A DNA stretch of 46,398 nucleotides from Bacillota bacterium (GTDB lineage Bacteria > Bacillota > Negativicutes > Sporomusales > CTSoil-080), in NCBI GenBank assembly GCA_017889625.1, contig JAGGAD010000015.1:1-46398 (forward strand), read 5' to 3'. The translations under genes were made by a program, and so were the position numbers. Below, piece after piece: positions 28,982 to 37,060 of this stretch. The first letter of the stretch is position 1, and every line of letters starts with the position of its first letter. Under the pieces are notes generated by a model, which worked only from the letters and a program-made list of their open reading frames with translations, ran no database searches and was not told the DNA's origin.

Positions 28982-29086
28982 TTTTTAACGCTCCTCGATA
29001 AGATTATGATTACCACTATTATATAGTACAGCCCTCAAGCCGGTAACCCCTTAACTTTAACGAGGCTCATCGCGTGAACATTATTA

Positions 29087-30493
29087 CTAACAATCAAAAC
29101 TAATTACTTTTCCTGGATTCATAATTAGATTTGGATCCAATGCCATTTTTACAGCCTTCATCATTTTGATTTCAGTGGGATTACCGTACTTTTCCAATGC
29201 GGCTACCCGTTTATACCCAATTCCGTGTTCACCGGATAATTTACCGTTTATTCCATAAACCATCGCATAAATTTCTGATTGTACAGCTGGCAAAATTTCT
29301 TCCCACTCTTTATCACTATGCTGATCTTTAAGAATATTAGCGTGAATATTTCCATCTCCCGCATGACCGCAGCAATGGATTGCAACATTATACTTTTTAC
29401 TCAGATCTTCAATATATCTAACAGTTTCCGGAATCTTATTAATTGGAACAACAATATCCTCCATGGAAAATACCAAACTTCTTGCTCGATCCGCTTCAGC
29501 GTAAGCTTTTCTTGCCTTCCAGATAACCGTCGGGTCAGCAACTAAAACTTCTACTGCCCCCATTTCAGTCGCTATTTCATCAATAAGAACGCACTGATCT
29601 TCTAAAACTTCTTCATTATCACCGGCAATTTGTACGATAATGTAATAGCCGTCAGCACTATGCGGTAATTTTTCTCTTAAAAAACCTTCCACACACTGGA
29701 TTGTTGCATTATCCATAAACTCGACGCAAACTGGAGAAACCCCTATGCCCATCAGCTTAGGAGCCAAAGCAATTGCCGAATCAAGGTCCTTAAAAATAGC
29801 AAGCAAATCCATCGTATGCTTTGGCAATGCAACAATTTTAAGGTAAATCTTGGTAACAATTCCAAGTGTCCCTTCAGAACCAATCACTAAATTCATTAAA
29901 CTATAGCCTGATGCATCCTTTTTTAATTTACCGCCAAGAGTAATTATTTCCCCACTAGGTGTTACCATCTCCAAACCAGCAATCTGGTTACGAGTAACAC
30001 CATATTTTACAGCCTTATTCCCACCAGCGTTTGTTGCTACATTGCCACCAATAAAAGAGCTGTCACCACTACATGGATCACCAGCATATAAGAACCCCTT
30101 CTCATTTGCTTCCTTTTGAACAGACTCTGTTGTTACTCCTGGTTCAGTGATCATTATCATATTCTCGGTATCTATCTCCAAAATACGGTTCATTCTTTCT
30201 AGCGATACTACAATCCCACCTTTAAACGGCACTGCCGCACAGGCTAGGCCAGTCCCTGCTCCGCGAGGTACTATTGGTATAAGATAACTATTTGCCAACT
30301 TGATAATTTCAGCAACCTCTTCAGCATTTACTGGCAATACAACAACCTCTGGCATCTTAATATACCGTGGATCAGTTACTTCATCATGAGAGTACGTCTC
30401 TAATTTATCACTATCCGTATAGACATATTTATCCCCAATAATTGCTTTTAGTTTGTCCACGACCTCCGAAGTAACCGCATTATAATTTGTCAT
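29087..30493 (-). CDS. FAD-linked lactate/glycolate oxidase (GlcD family)
   Basis: 468 residues with the PCMH FAD domain (VVLPVNAEEVAEIIKLANSYLIPIVPRGAGTGLACAAVPFKGGIV, GNVATNAGGNKAVKYG) and the C-terminal cap with a metal-binding HCCGHAGDGNIHAN and GKLSGEHGIG. Oxidises D- or L-2-hydroxyacids; in anaerobes such enzymes often pair with electron-transfer flavoproteins, which are not in the window. Start 30493 (MTNYNAV) has GGGAAGG upstream; the 30526 ATG lacks a site. Linked to lctP and its regulator. Confidence 0.93.
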   Translation of the reverse strand: MTNYNAVTSEVVDKLKAIIGDKYVYTDSDKLETYSHDEVTDPRYIKMPEVVVLPVNAEEVAEIIKLANSYLIPIVPRGAGTGLACAAVPFKGGIVVSLERMNRILEIDTENMIMITEPGVTTESVQKEANEKGFLYAGDPCSGDSSFIGGNVATNAGGNKAVKYGVTRNQIAGLEMVTPSGEIITLGGKLKKDASGYSLMNLVIGSEGTLGIVTKIYLKIVALPKHTMDLLAIFKDLDSAIALAPKLMGIGVSPVCVEFMDNATIQCVEGFLREKLPHSADGYYIIVQIAGDNEEVLEDQCVLIDEIATEMGAVEVLVADPTVIWKARKAYAEADRARSLVFSMEDIVVPINKIPETVRYIEDLSKKYNVAIHCCGHAGDGNIHANILKDQHSDKEWEEILPAVQSEIYAMVYGINGKLSGEHGIGYKRVAALEKYGNPTEIKMMKAVKMALDPNLIMNPGKVISFDC

Positions 30494-30566
30494 TTTAATA
30501 CCTTCCCTCTTTTTATTGTCTAACACATACCGACTGCTATTGGAGATTAAGCTGTAAGTTTTTTTA

Positions 30567-30599
30567 AAAATAGTGGTAGGGCCACCCTACCACTATTTT
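30567..30599. terminator. Perfect hairpin in the glcD leader
   Basis: AAAATAGTGGTAGGG, a 3-base loop and the exact complement make a 15-bp stem. On the minus strand a TTTTTAAAAAAAC tract follows, as in an intrinsic terminator. No gene precedes it on that strand for nearly 2 kb, and glcD starts 74 bases downstream, so it could be a leader attenuator or the end of an unseen small transcript. On the plus strand it would block read-through into the protease gene. Confidence 0.6.
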
Positions 30600-30796
30600 A
30601 ATGTACATCTTTTTATCTAATCTGTCTATATATTTTTCCAATTTTAGTCTGCCTTTATTAAATCATTTTAACCAATCTAACAATTAATACTCATATAAAA
30701 AATAGGGAGTAGGATTATATCTTTCAAATGAAATTCAAATAATGTTTTTCGATTTACAATCAAGGAGAAGTCTAAAAAAGGTGGTGCAAGATCGCT

Positions 30797-32464
30797 ATGG
30801 TATCACTTGTCAACATACTTAATTCGTCTCAACAAAAAAAATTACATAGTTTCAATGATCCATTGTCAATAACAGAGCCCCCAGCTGCTGAACCACAATC
30901 CACACCAAGTTCTACAGTTAATATTTCTAAAGATGCACTCAAACGTGGCGGCAATGTTAAACCTAAACCAAGTCAGCCAACCGAAGGTAAAGCCGTACTT
31001 CAAAGTGCTGAAAAAGCTTTAACCGGCATTTATTATCGGCTGTTAATTGGCAAAGAGTTAGCTACTAGAGCAACAAAGACTAAAAACGTGAAAAAGCAAG
31101 AGAATATTCAAAAACAGATAACCAGGCTTAACTCTGAAATAAATCATATTAGCGCTTCTGCTAAGTATAAAAATATTAGTCTTTTCTGCGATTCATCTAC
31201 CGCAACTAAAGATGACCGTGACATTATCAAAGCTTTAAAAAGTGATTGGCTGGAATCAGCCGAAAATGTTATTCGCGACCGGTATGGCTTAACTGGTGAT
31301 GGTGCCAGTATGAACGTAGTTCTAGACGAAGGTCATGAACCTTATCTGGCAGCAGTAATGTTTGACTATGACGGACAAGGAAAGGCCATTGACCAATCTC
31401 TACATATTGGCGTAGAAAGTTCCGTTCCCGCTACTTTGCCGAACGGCGGCGAAGGTCCATATTATGATGATCGAACTGTAACTCACGAAATGGTCCATGC
31501 TATTATGGGCCGCTCAATGAATTTTGCCTCAATGCCTATCTGGTTCCAAGAAGGAGCCGCCGAATTTATTCATGGCGCTAACGAACGCGTAGTTGGGGAT
31601 TTAGCCTACATAGGTGGCGGCATGAATGGCGCAATAAAACTCCAGGACGACATTGGCAACGGCACAGATAAAAGCTGGGTTAGTGACAGTGAACATTATT
31701 CTGCTGGGTTCATGGCTGTGCGCTATTTGCACGAACAAATTAAAGCAGCCGGACATAGCGGTGGAATCAAAGATTTATTTACCGAATTAAAAAATAATCC
31801 TACCGAGACCTTTGACCAAGGCTTACAACGTGTTGCCAACTACAGACATGGTGTTAAGTCGTTTATTCGAGATTATAACCACCGTAATAACGGTGCAAAA
31901 TTCATTCATAGCCGCGATGTAGCCGGAGATTTTCAAAAATCCCGTCAAGGCGGCGATACCGGCGGTATCGGCGGTGCTAACGCAGATAAAGGCCCAATTC
32001 AAACGGCTGAGTCTGTAATACCTGATATTAATCATCCTACCGATGCACCTTTAAGAAGTTATAAATTAACTTGGCCTACTTACCAAAAAAACGCCATAAA
32101 AAACATTCAACTAAATTCCAACAATGTAAAACCACTATATTACAACATTTTTAAGGTTGACGCTAAAGCAATTGGCACTAGCGGCGTAAATGTTTTAAAA
32201 GACCCTAATGAGGCAATTTCCAGTTATAATAATGCCTTATCCTATATTACCAAAGAACTAAACCATGTAGGAAATTTAAAGAATAAACTTAAAGCGGCTA
32301 CAGCCGCCACGCCGTCAGCAACAACCACTATTCCAGTCACTGCCAATATTTCAGACGTCGGCACTGCCAAAAAAGCGGCTGCAACAATAAAAGCAAGCTT
32401 AAATCAAACGGAACTTCCTGCCCAAGCTAATTTCAAACCGGACCGAGTGTTGCAACTTTTATAA
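30797..32464 (+). CDS. Flagellinolysin-like protein: flagellin remnant with metalloprotease insert
   Basis: 555 residues. A zinc protease domain (about 150-375) has HEMVH (His230, Glu231, His234) followed by WFQEGAAEFIHG, where Glu252 is the probable third ligand; this pattern matches the M9-like protease domain of flagellinolysins. On both sides are flagellin-like parts: residues 65-130 (AEKALTGIYYRLLIGKELAT...LNSEINHISASAKYKNISLF) and the C-terminus (AISSYNNALSYITKELNHVGNLKNKL, ending QANFKPDRVLQLL). The N-terminal D0 segment is degenerate or replaced by Pro/Ser-rich sequence. AAAGGTGGTG precedes the ATG. No flagellar genes are nearby. Filament incorporation is uncertain. Confidence 0.75.
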   Translation: MVSLVNILNSSQQKKLHSFNDPLSITEPPAAEPQSTPSSTVNISKDALKRGGNVKPKPSQPTEGKAVLQSAEKALTGIYYRLLIGKELATRATKTKNVKKQENIQKQITRLNSEINHISASAKYKNISLFCDSSTATKDDRDIIKALKSDWLESAENVIRDRYGLTGDGASMNVVLDEGHEPYLAAVMFDYDGQGKAIDQSLHIGVESSVPATLPNGGEGPYYDDRTVTHEMVHAIMGRSMNFASMPIWFQEGAAEFIHGANERVVGDLAYIGGGMNGAIKLQDDIGNGTDKSWVSDSEHYSAGFMAVRYLHEQIKAAGHSGGIKDLFTELKNNPTETFDQGLQRVANYRHGVKSFIRDYNHRNNGAKFIHSRDVAGDFQKSRQGGDTGGIGGANADKGPIQTAESVIPDINHPTDAPLRSYKLTWPTYQKNAIKNIQLNSNNVKPLYYNIFKVDAKAIGTSGVNVLKDPNEAISSYNNALSYITKELNHVGNLKNKLKAATAATPSATTTIPVTANISDVGTAKKAAATIKASLNQTELPAQANFKPDRVLQLL

Positions 32465-32475
32465 TTATAAACTAG

Positions 32476-32519
32476 AACAGCGTGGTTCCCAGGCTCGATG
32501 GCCTATGAACCACGCTGTT
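32476..32519. terminator. Bidirectional terminator between convergent genes
   Basis: AACAGCGTGGTTC and its complement form a 13-bp stem around an 18-base loop, with TTTTAGTATTTTT after it on the plus strand. It ends the protease gene and the leftward glycyl-radical activase gene. Confidence 0.85.
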
Positions 32520-32541
32520 TTAGTATTTTTATCAGGTGAGC

Positions 32542-33459
32542 TTAGCCACCGAGTTGAGTATTTAATCCATAAGACTCAAATAATGCTTTTATTTTTTCCT
32601 GGCGTTCCTGTGGAATCGGCTGAACATTAAGTAAGTACTCTTTCCCCAGTTGTTCATATTTTACTTTACCATATTCATGAACCGCCATAATATCTACTCT
32701 GCGCACTGATTTTAACGAAGATAAAAGTTCGGCAATAGCGCGAAGTTCTTCTTCCGCGTCGTTATAACCAGGTATAACCGGTACCCTTATTATTATTGCC
32801 TTTCCCATAGCAGCTAAATGCTTAAGGTTTTTTAGAATAATTTGATTTGATACCCCAGTATTTTTCAAATGTTTTTGATCATTAATACCTTTGACATCAA
32901 ACAACAGTAAGTCCGCTTCTTCAAGCGCTTTTATGCCGTCCGACGAAGTAACATAGCCGCATGTATCAATAGCTGTGTGAATATAATTTTCTTTACACTT
33001 TCGAACAAGTTCAAGCGTAAATTCCGGATACCAAGTAGCTTCTCCACCACCGATGGTAACCCCGCCGCCCGACGAAGCATAAAAAAGTTCATCCTTTTTT
33101 AACACCGCAAAAAGCTCATCTACCGTGTAGTTCTCGCCGAATTTTTCTAGCGCTCCAGTATAACAGACGTCAAGACATTCCATGCAATTTGTACACAGCT
33201 TTCGGTCAATAATTAGGTTTACTTCCGGCTCCATCGTCACCTTAATTGCTCCGACCGGACAGACCTCTACACAATTTCCACATCCATTACATTTTCCTGC
33301 AGTTACCTTAAGTTCAGGATTAAACGCCTGCCCCTCAGGATTACAACACCATATACATTTTAGCGGGCATCCCTTAAGAAACACAGTCGTTCTGATACCA
33401 AAGCCATCAACAAACGATCCATGGATGATGTGAAATACCGGCGCTTTTAATTTATTCAT
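32542..33459 (-). CDS. Glycyl-radical enzyme activating protein (radical SAM)
   Basis: 305 residues. The radical SAM motif GCPLKCIWCCNPE (Cys-x3-Cys-x2-Cys) is intact. Two ferredoxin-like clusters follow (GKCNGCGNCVEVCPVGA and RKLCTNCMECLDVCYTGA), as in activases of non-PFL glycyl-radical enzymes. The SAM-binding stretch reads GGGEAT instead of the usual SGGEP. AGAGGTG precedes the ATG. It lies 15 bases after the glycyl-radical enzyme gene and is clearly its partner. Nothing in it looks decayed. Confidence 0.94.
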   Translation of the reverse strand: MNKLKAPVFHIIHGSFVDGFGIRTTVFLKGCPLKCIWCCNPEGQAFNPELKVTAGKCNGCGNCVEVCPVGAIKVTMEPEVNLIIDRKLCTNCMECLDVCYTGALEKFGENYTVDELFAVLKKDELFYASSGGGVTIGGGEATWYPEFTLELVRKCKENYIHTAIDTCGYVTSSDGIKALEEADLLLFDVKGINDQKHLKNTGVSNQIILKNLKHLAAMGKAIIIRVPVIPGYNDAEEELRAIAELLSSLKSVRRVDIMAVHEYGKVKYEQLGKEYLLNVQPIPQERQEKIKALFESYGLNTQLGG

Positions 33460-33474
33460 TCGCGCACCTCTTTT

Positions 33475-35841
33475 CTACAACTCCTCAAACTCAACTCTAG
33501 CAATAATATCATTTTGGAGTTCCGGACTAAGTTCGACATAGTAAGCACTATACGTTGCTACTCTGACCAACAGATCTTTATATTGTTCAGGATTAGCCTG
33601 AGCCGCTCTTAGTGTATCATTGCTAATAAAGTTAAATTGAACAAGATTCCCGCCTGTTTCGCAGAAAGTTCTAAGCAGTGAAACAAATTTACGCATTTTC
33701 GTTTCATCTTTAACAGCGTCAGCCCCAAAACGCATATTTAAGATCGAGCCATGAGTCAATTTTATCTGATCCAATTTTGCTACCGAGCGCATAGTCGTGG
33801 TCGGACCAGTCACATTCCGCCCCTGGTGCGGTGAAATTCCACCTTCCGCCAACGGCTCACGCGCTTTTCTACCATCCGGCAAAGCGCCAATTGCCCAGCC
33901 TAACGGTATATTACCGGTCATTGTAAGACAAGCGGTTGCACTTTTTATCCCGGCAAACGTTGGCTGGTTATCCTCAACATCACAAGCATACGCCAATGCC
34001 TCACGGGTTATTAAATCAACATAATCATCATCATTACCGAACTTCGGAGCACTTTGCAGAATATGACGAACATCTTCTGCCCCTTCAAAATCATTATTTA
34101 AAGCGTCAATCAATTGATCCATTGTAATTTTCTTATCATCAAATACAGCTTTTTTCACGGCTGCTAAGGAATCACCAACATTAGGCGCACCGATAAACGC
34201 TGTTGTATGAGTTGCATAAGGAACGGTTCCGCCCCAATTAATGTCAAGCCCTTTTTCAATACAGCCTTTATATAATCCGGATAATAACGGACACGGGGTT
34301 TGCGAATAAAGTTGCAGATCCACATTTTTATAAGCAAAACTAACTTGCATCAACGTCTCAACTTGTTTCTTATAGGCATTCATTACATCATCAAACGATG
34401 TAAATTTCCGCGGATCACCTGTTTGAGGCCCAAGTTGCTCGCCGGTCAAACGAGACACACCATTATTCAGGGCTAATTCCACCATCAACGCCAAGTTGAA
34501 TGATACCCCGCCAATATCATGCGATATAGCCGGAACCGTAGGATTGTGGCAACCAGTAGAAATATAGTCACGTGCATAATCGATTGGAATACCATTATAC
34601 AGCAACGACTGAATCGTGGTTTCATCACTAACAAATTTAAGTTTTCCCCTTAATTGTTTAGCAGTTTCACAAGCTTTTATTAAAAATCCTTCCGGTGTAA
34701 GTTTGTTAACTCGAACTACAATATCTTCAGCATTCAACCCAATTTCTCTTTCGGCGTCAAGTAAGAGATAAGACATTTCATTAACCGCATCTTTGCCATT
34801 TCGATCTACGCCGCCTATCGTTAGCCCTTGCATTACCGGATAACCGCCCATAAATGTAGCCACAATCCCGCCTGCTACATTGACAACCGCATTCATTTTT
34901 ATAAGCAATAGGCATAGCAATTCATGTGCTTTTTCCTTATTAATTTTACCTGCCGCCAAATCTCGTTTATAATATGGATTGAAGAGTTGATCCGCCCGGC
35001 CAAGGGTCATCCCGGCACCCCAGCCCTCATTCATAAGTATCATAAAAATTAACCACGCCGATTGTGCCGCTTCATGAAAATCGCGTGCCGGCTTAGCCGG
35101 TATCCAACTGCACATGTCCGCAATTTTCTCCAGCTCTGCTTTTCTTGTCGGTTCAGACTCATTTTTCGCCATCGTCAACGCTAAGTCAGCATACCGCTTC
35201 GCAAACATCCTAACTGCTTCAAAAGAAATTTTTATGCCATGATAAAAATGGTACTTATCGATCTCTCCTACTTTAGCCAAATCTACCTTTGATAAGGCTT
35301 CATCTACTTGTTTCTCAATTTCGTCAAGGCCCTTTGTTAATATACTTTCATAATCTGCCGCAACATGGGCAAAGTGATGTCCATTTTCACTAAAGCCCAT
35401 CGAGGTTTGAATAATATGATTAAGTTTTTGTAATTCTTGGGGTACAGTAGCCACCAGCTGATCATACAGCGATTTACCTTTCCAATAGGGAAGACATTCT
35501 TTGAGTTTGACCTTCTCTTCTTCTGTCAAAGGTGCATACTTATCCCATTCCCGTGTGGAAAAAGTTTCCATTTCGTCCAACGCCCATTTCCACTGTATCT
35601 CAGGTAACAGCGCAGCCCCGCGTATTTTACTTGTAGGCCAACCAGCAATTAATTCGCCATCCTCAATACGAATCGTCATCTTTTCCAATATTTTTTTCAG
35701 AGCTTTTGCTCTTCTAATTACATAAGGCTCTCCTTCCGTCTCTTTATATGATTCTGTCATATAATAAGCTCTTTCAGTACATATCTCCGGTGTTGTTACC
35801 ATTCTTTCCCGTAACTTTTTAATTCTTTCCTTTGCATCCAT
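33475..35841 (-). CDS. Glycyl-radical enzyme, PflD-like, with Thr at the radical site
   Basis: 788 residues, normal for the non-PFL glycyl-radical superfamily. The barrel and finger loops are recognisable: Cys431 lies in STGCHNP, GGISPHQGRNVTGPTTTMRSVAKLD is intact, and the C-terminal loop reads LLVRVATYSAYYVELS. Family members have RVxGYSA there; the Gly is Thr763 (codon ACG). The Glu two residues after the active-site Cys, shared by dehydratases, lyases and aryl decarboxylases, is Asn433. The reading frame is open throughout. Start 35841 has AGGAG eight bases upstream. A divergent LysR gene and the downstream activase complete the locus. Reaction unknown. Confidence 0.9.
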   Translation of the reverse strand: MDAKERIKKLRERMVTTPEICTERAYYMTESYKETEGEPYVIRRAKALKKILEKMTIRIEDGELIAGWPTSKIRGAALLPEIQWKWALDEMETFSTREWDKYAPLTEEEKVKLKECLPYWKGKSLYDQLVATVPQELQKLNHIIQTSMGFSENGHHFAHVAADYESILTKGLDEIEKQVDEALSKVDLAKVGEIDKYHFYHGIKISFEAVRMFAKRYADLALTMAKNESEPTRKAELEKIADMCSWIPAKPARDFHEAAQSAWLIFMILMNEGWGAGMTLGRADQLFNPYYKRDLAAGKINKEKAHELLCLLLIKMNAVVNVAGGIVATFMGGYPVMQGLTIGGVDRNGKDAVNEMSYLLLDAEREIGLNAEDIVVRVNKLTPEGFLIKACETAKQLRGKLKFVSDETTIQSLLYNGIPIDYARDYISTGCHNPTVPAISHDIGGVSFNLALMVELALNNGVSRLTGEQLGPQTGDPRKFTSFDDVMNAYKKQVETLMQVSFAYKNVDLQLYSQTPCPLLSGLYKGCIEKGLDINWGGTVPYATHTTAFIGAPNVGDSLAAVKKAVFDDKKITMDQLIDALNNDFEGAEDVRHILQSAPKFGNDDDYVDLITREALAYACDVEDNQPTFAGIKSATACLTMTGNIPLGWAIGALPDGRKAREPLAEGGISPHQGRNVTGPTTTMRSVAKLDQIKLTHGSILNMRFGADAVKDETKMRKFVSLLRTFCETGGNLVQFNFISNDTLRAAQANPEQYKDLLVRVATYSAYYVELSPELQNDIIARVEFEEL

Positions 35842-36004
35842 GTTCATCGCTCCTATCAAATTTATTATTTTATTGTGCTACTAAGTAAAATTAGTATTTA
35901 ATTATCAATTTCGTTGTTATATAATTCATAATTTACTATACTCTTAGTATAAGCAAAATATAAGTATCTGAATAATTGATTGTAAGCATTACCATTATAG
36001 ATTT

Positions 36005-36033
36005 TTTTTATCTTAACATTTGCTTATTATAAT
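36005..36033 (+). promoter_or_regulatory. Likely promoter of the second LysR gene
   Basis: TTTTTA (36005-36010), 17 bases and a perfect TATAAT (36028-36033) predict transcription from about 36040. That is downstream of the only canonical in-frame start codon (TTG at 36020) and just upstream of the ribosome-binding site at 36047. Confidence 0.5.
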
Positions 36034-36058
36034 TAAACTACACCTTGGAGGTGTTCTT

Positions 36059-36943
36059 ATCGATATACGACAACTACGATACTTTATAGCTATAACCGAA
36101 ACTAATAATTTTACTTTAGCATCGAAAAATCTCTTTATAACCCAACCAACACTTAGTCACCAGATTGCCGAACTAGAACGCCAAATCGGCGTTAAGTTAT
36201 TAGTACGAAATCGCCATTCCGTACAATTAACTCACGCCGGAGCTGCCCTTTTGAAAGAGGCGAAGGAGATAGTCACTAAAGCGGATGAAGCGGTAAAAAT
36301 TACCCGTCAAGCCGAAGCCGGAACCATTGGAAATATAAAAATAGGTTTTTTAGGAGCTTCAGAACGACGCTTTTTACCACAATTAATTGCTAACTTTCGC
36401 AAACGCTATCCTAAAATTTCCATATCCCTAAATCATTTCGACTCATTCACTACTTTAGATAGAAACACCTTAGACGGAGCTATTGACTTAGCCATTACTT
36501 TAAAAAGTACAGCGGAGTCCCTTACTACTATGAATTGGAAGGTAGTTTATACTGTTCCTCTGTCCCTGGTCTTTTCTGATAATCATCCTTTAGCAGATCA
36601 AATTCCTAATAATCTTGCAGTATTAGACCACGAAGCTTTTTTTTATGTCACGCAAGACCGTGGCTTAGCTCATACCCTAGAAGTTTGTACCAGACGTAAT
36701 ATTCATCCCACAATCAACTTAGTCCCCCATATTCAATCCGTACTAATGTCCGTAGAAGCGGGAGAAGGATTTTCAATTTTACCTAGATCCGTACCCGAAA
36801 CTTATGCCAGCCCGCTCCTTCGGTATATTAACATCGAAGACGACGATTCTTTTCTTGATGTAATTGTTGCCTGGAATAACAATAATACGAACCCTTCCGT
36901 TCCTTTATTCTTAACTGAGCTTGACAATATTCTTCCCCTCTAA
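36059..36943 (+). CDS. LysR-family regulator, apparent AUC start
   Basis: About 295 residues. HTH at the N-terminus (IRQLRYFIAITETNNFTLASKNLFITQPTLSHQIAELERQIGVKLLVRNRHSVQLTHAG), effector domain from GNIKIGFLGASERRFLPQLI. Alignment with the LysR at 25657 places that protein's Met exactly on the Ile codon ATC at 36059, which has GGAGG seven bases upstream. The alternative TTG at 36020 has no ribosome-binding site and lies upstream of the predicted transcript start. No in-frame ATG occurs until deep in the protein. Divergent from, and likely regulator of, the glycyl-radical enzyme operon. Confidence 0.85.
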   Translation: MDIRQLRYFIAITETNNFTLASKNLFITQPTLSHQIAELERQIGVKLLVRNRHSVQLTHAGAALLKEAKEIVTKADEAVKITRQAEAGTIGNIKIGFLGASERRFLPQLIANFRKRYPKISISLNHFDSFTTLDRNTLDGAIDLAITLKSTAESLTTMNWKVVYTVPLSLVFSDNHPLADQIPNNLAVLDHEAFFYVTQDRGLAHTLEVCTRRNIHPTINLVPHIQSVLMSVEAGEGFSILPRSVPETYASPLLRYINIEDDDSFLDVIVAWNNNNTNPSVPLFLTELDNILPL

Positions 36944-36994
36944 TAAAGCATTTCATAACTTATATATATTGTAATAAAATAACTAATACAAACA

Positions 36995-37037
36995 AAAAGT
37001 GCCCAGAGAGAGCATGAAGCTCTCTCTGGGCACTTTT
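36995..37037. terminator. Bidirectional terminator between convergent genes
   Basis: A perfect 19-bp stem (AAAAGTGCCCAGAGAGAGC and its complement) with a 5-base loop and T/A tracts on both sides. It serves the rightward LysR gene and the leftward beta-helix protein gene. Confidence 0.93.
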
Positions 37038-37060
37038 ACAATATTTATTTTCAATTTCAG

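Noticed and set aside
33475-33560. Glycyl-radical gene as a frameshifted pseudogene
   Set aside because: The frame is open for 788 codons, the residues on both sides of Thr763 match the family, and the C-terminal end (DIIARVEFEEL) is normal, so only the one residue differs.
36020-36058. TTG start at 36020 for the second LysR gene
   Set aside because: No ribosome-binding site upstream, it overlaps the predicted -35/-10 region, and the extra 13 residues have no counterpart in the paralogue.
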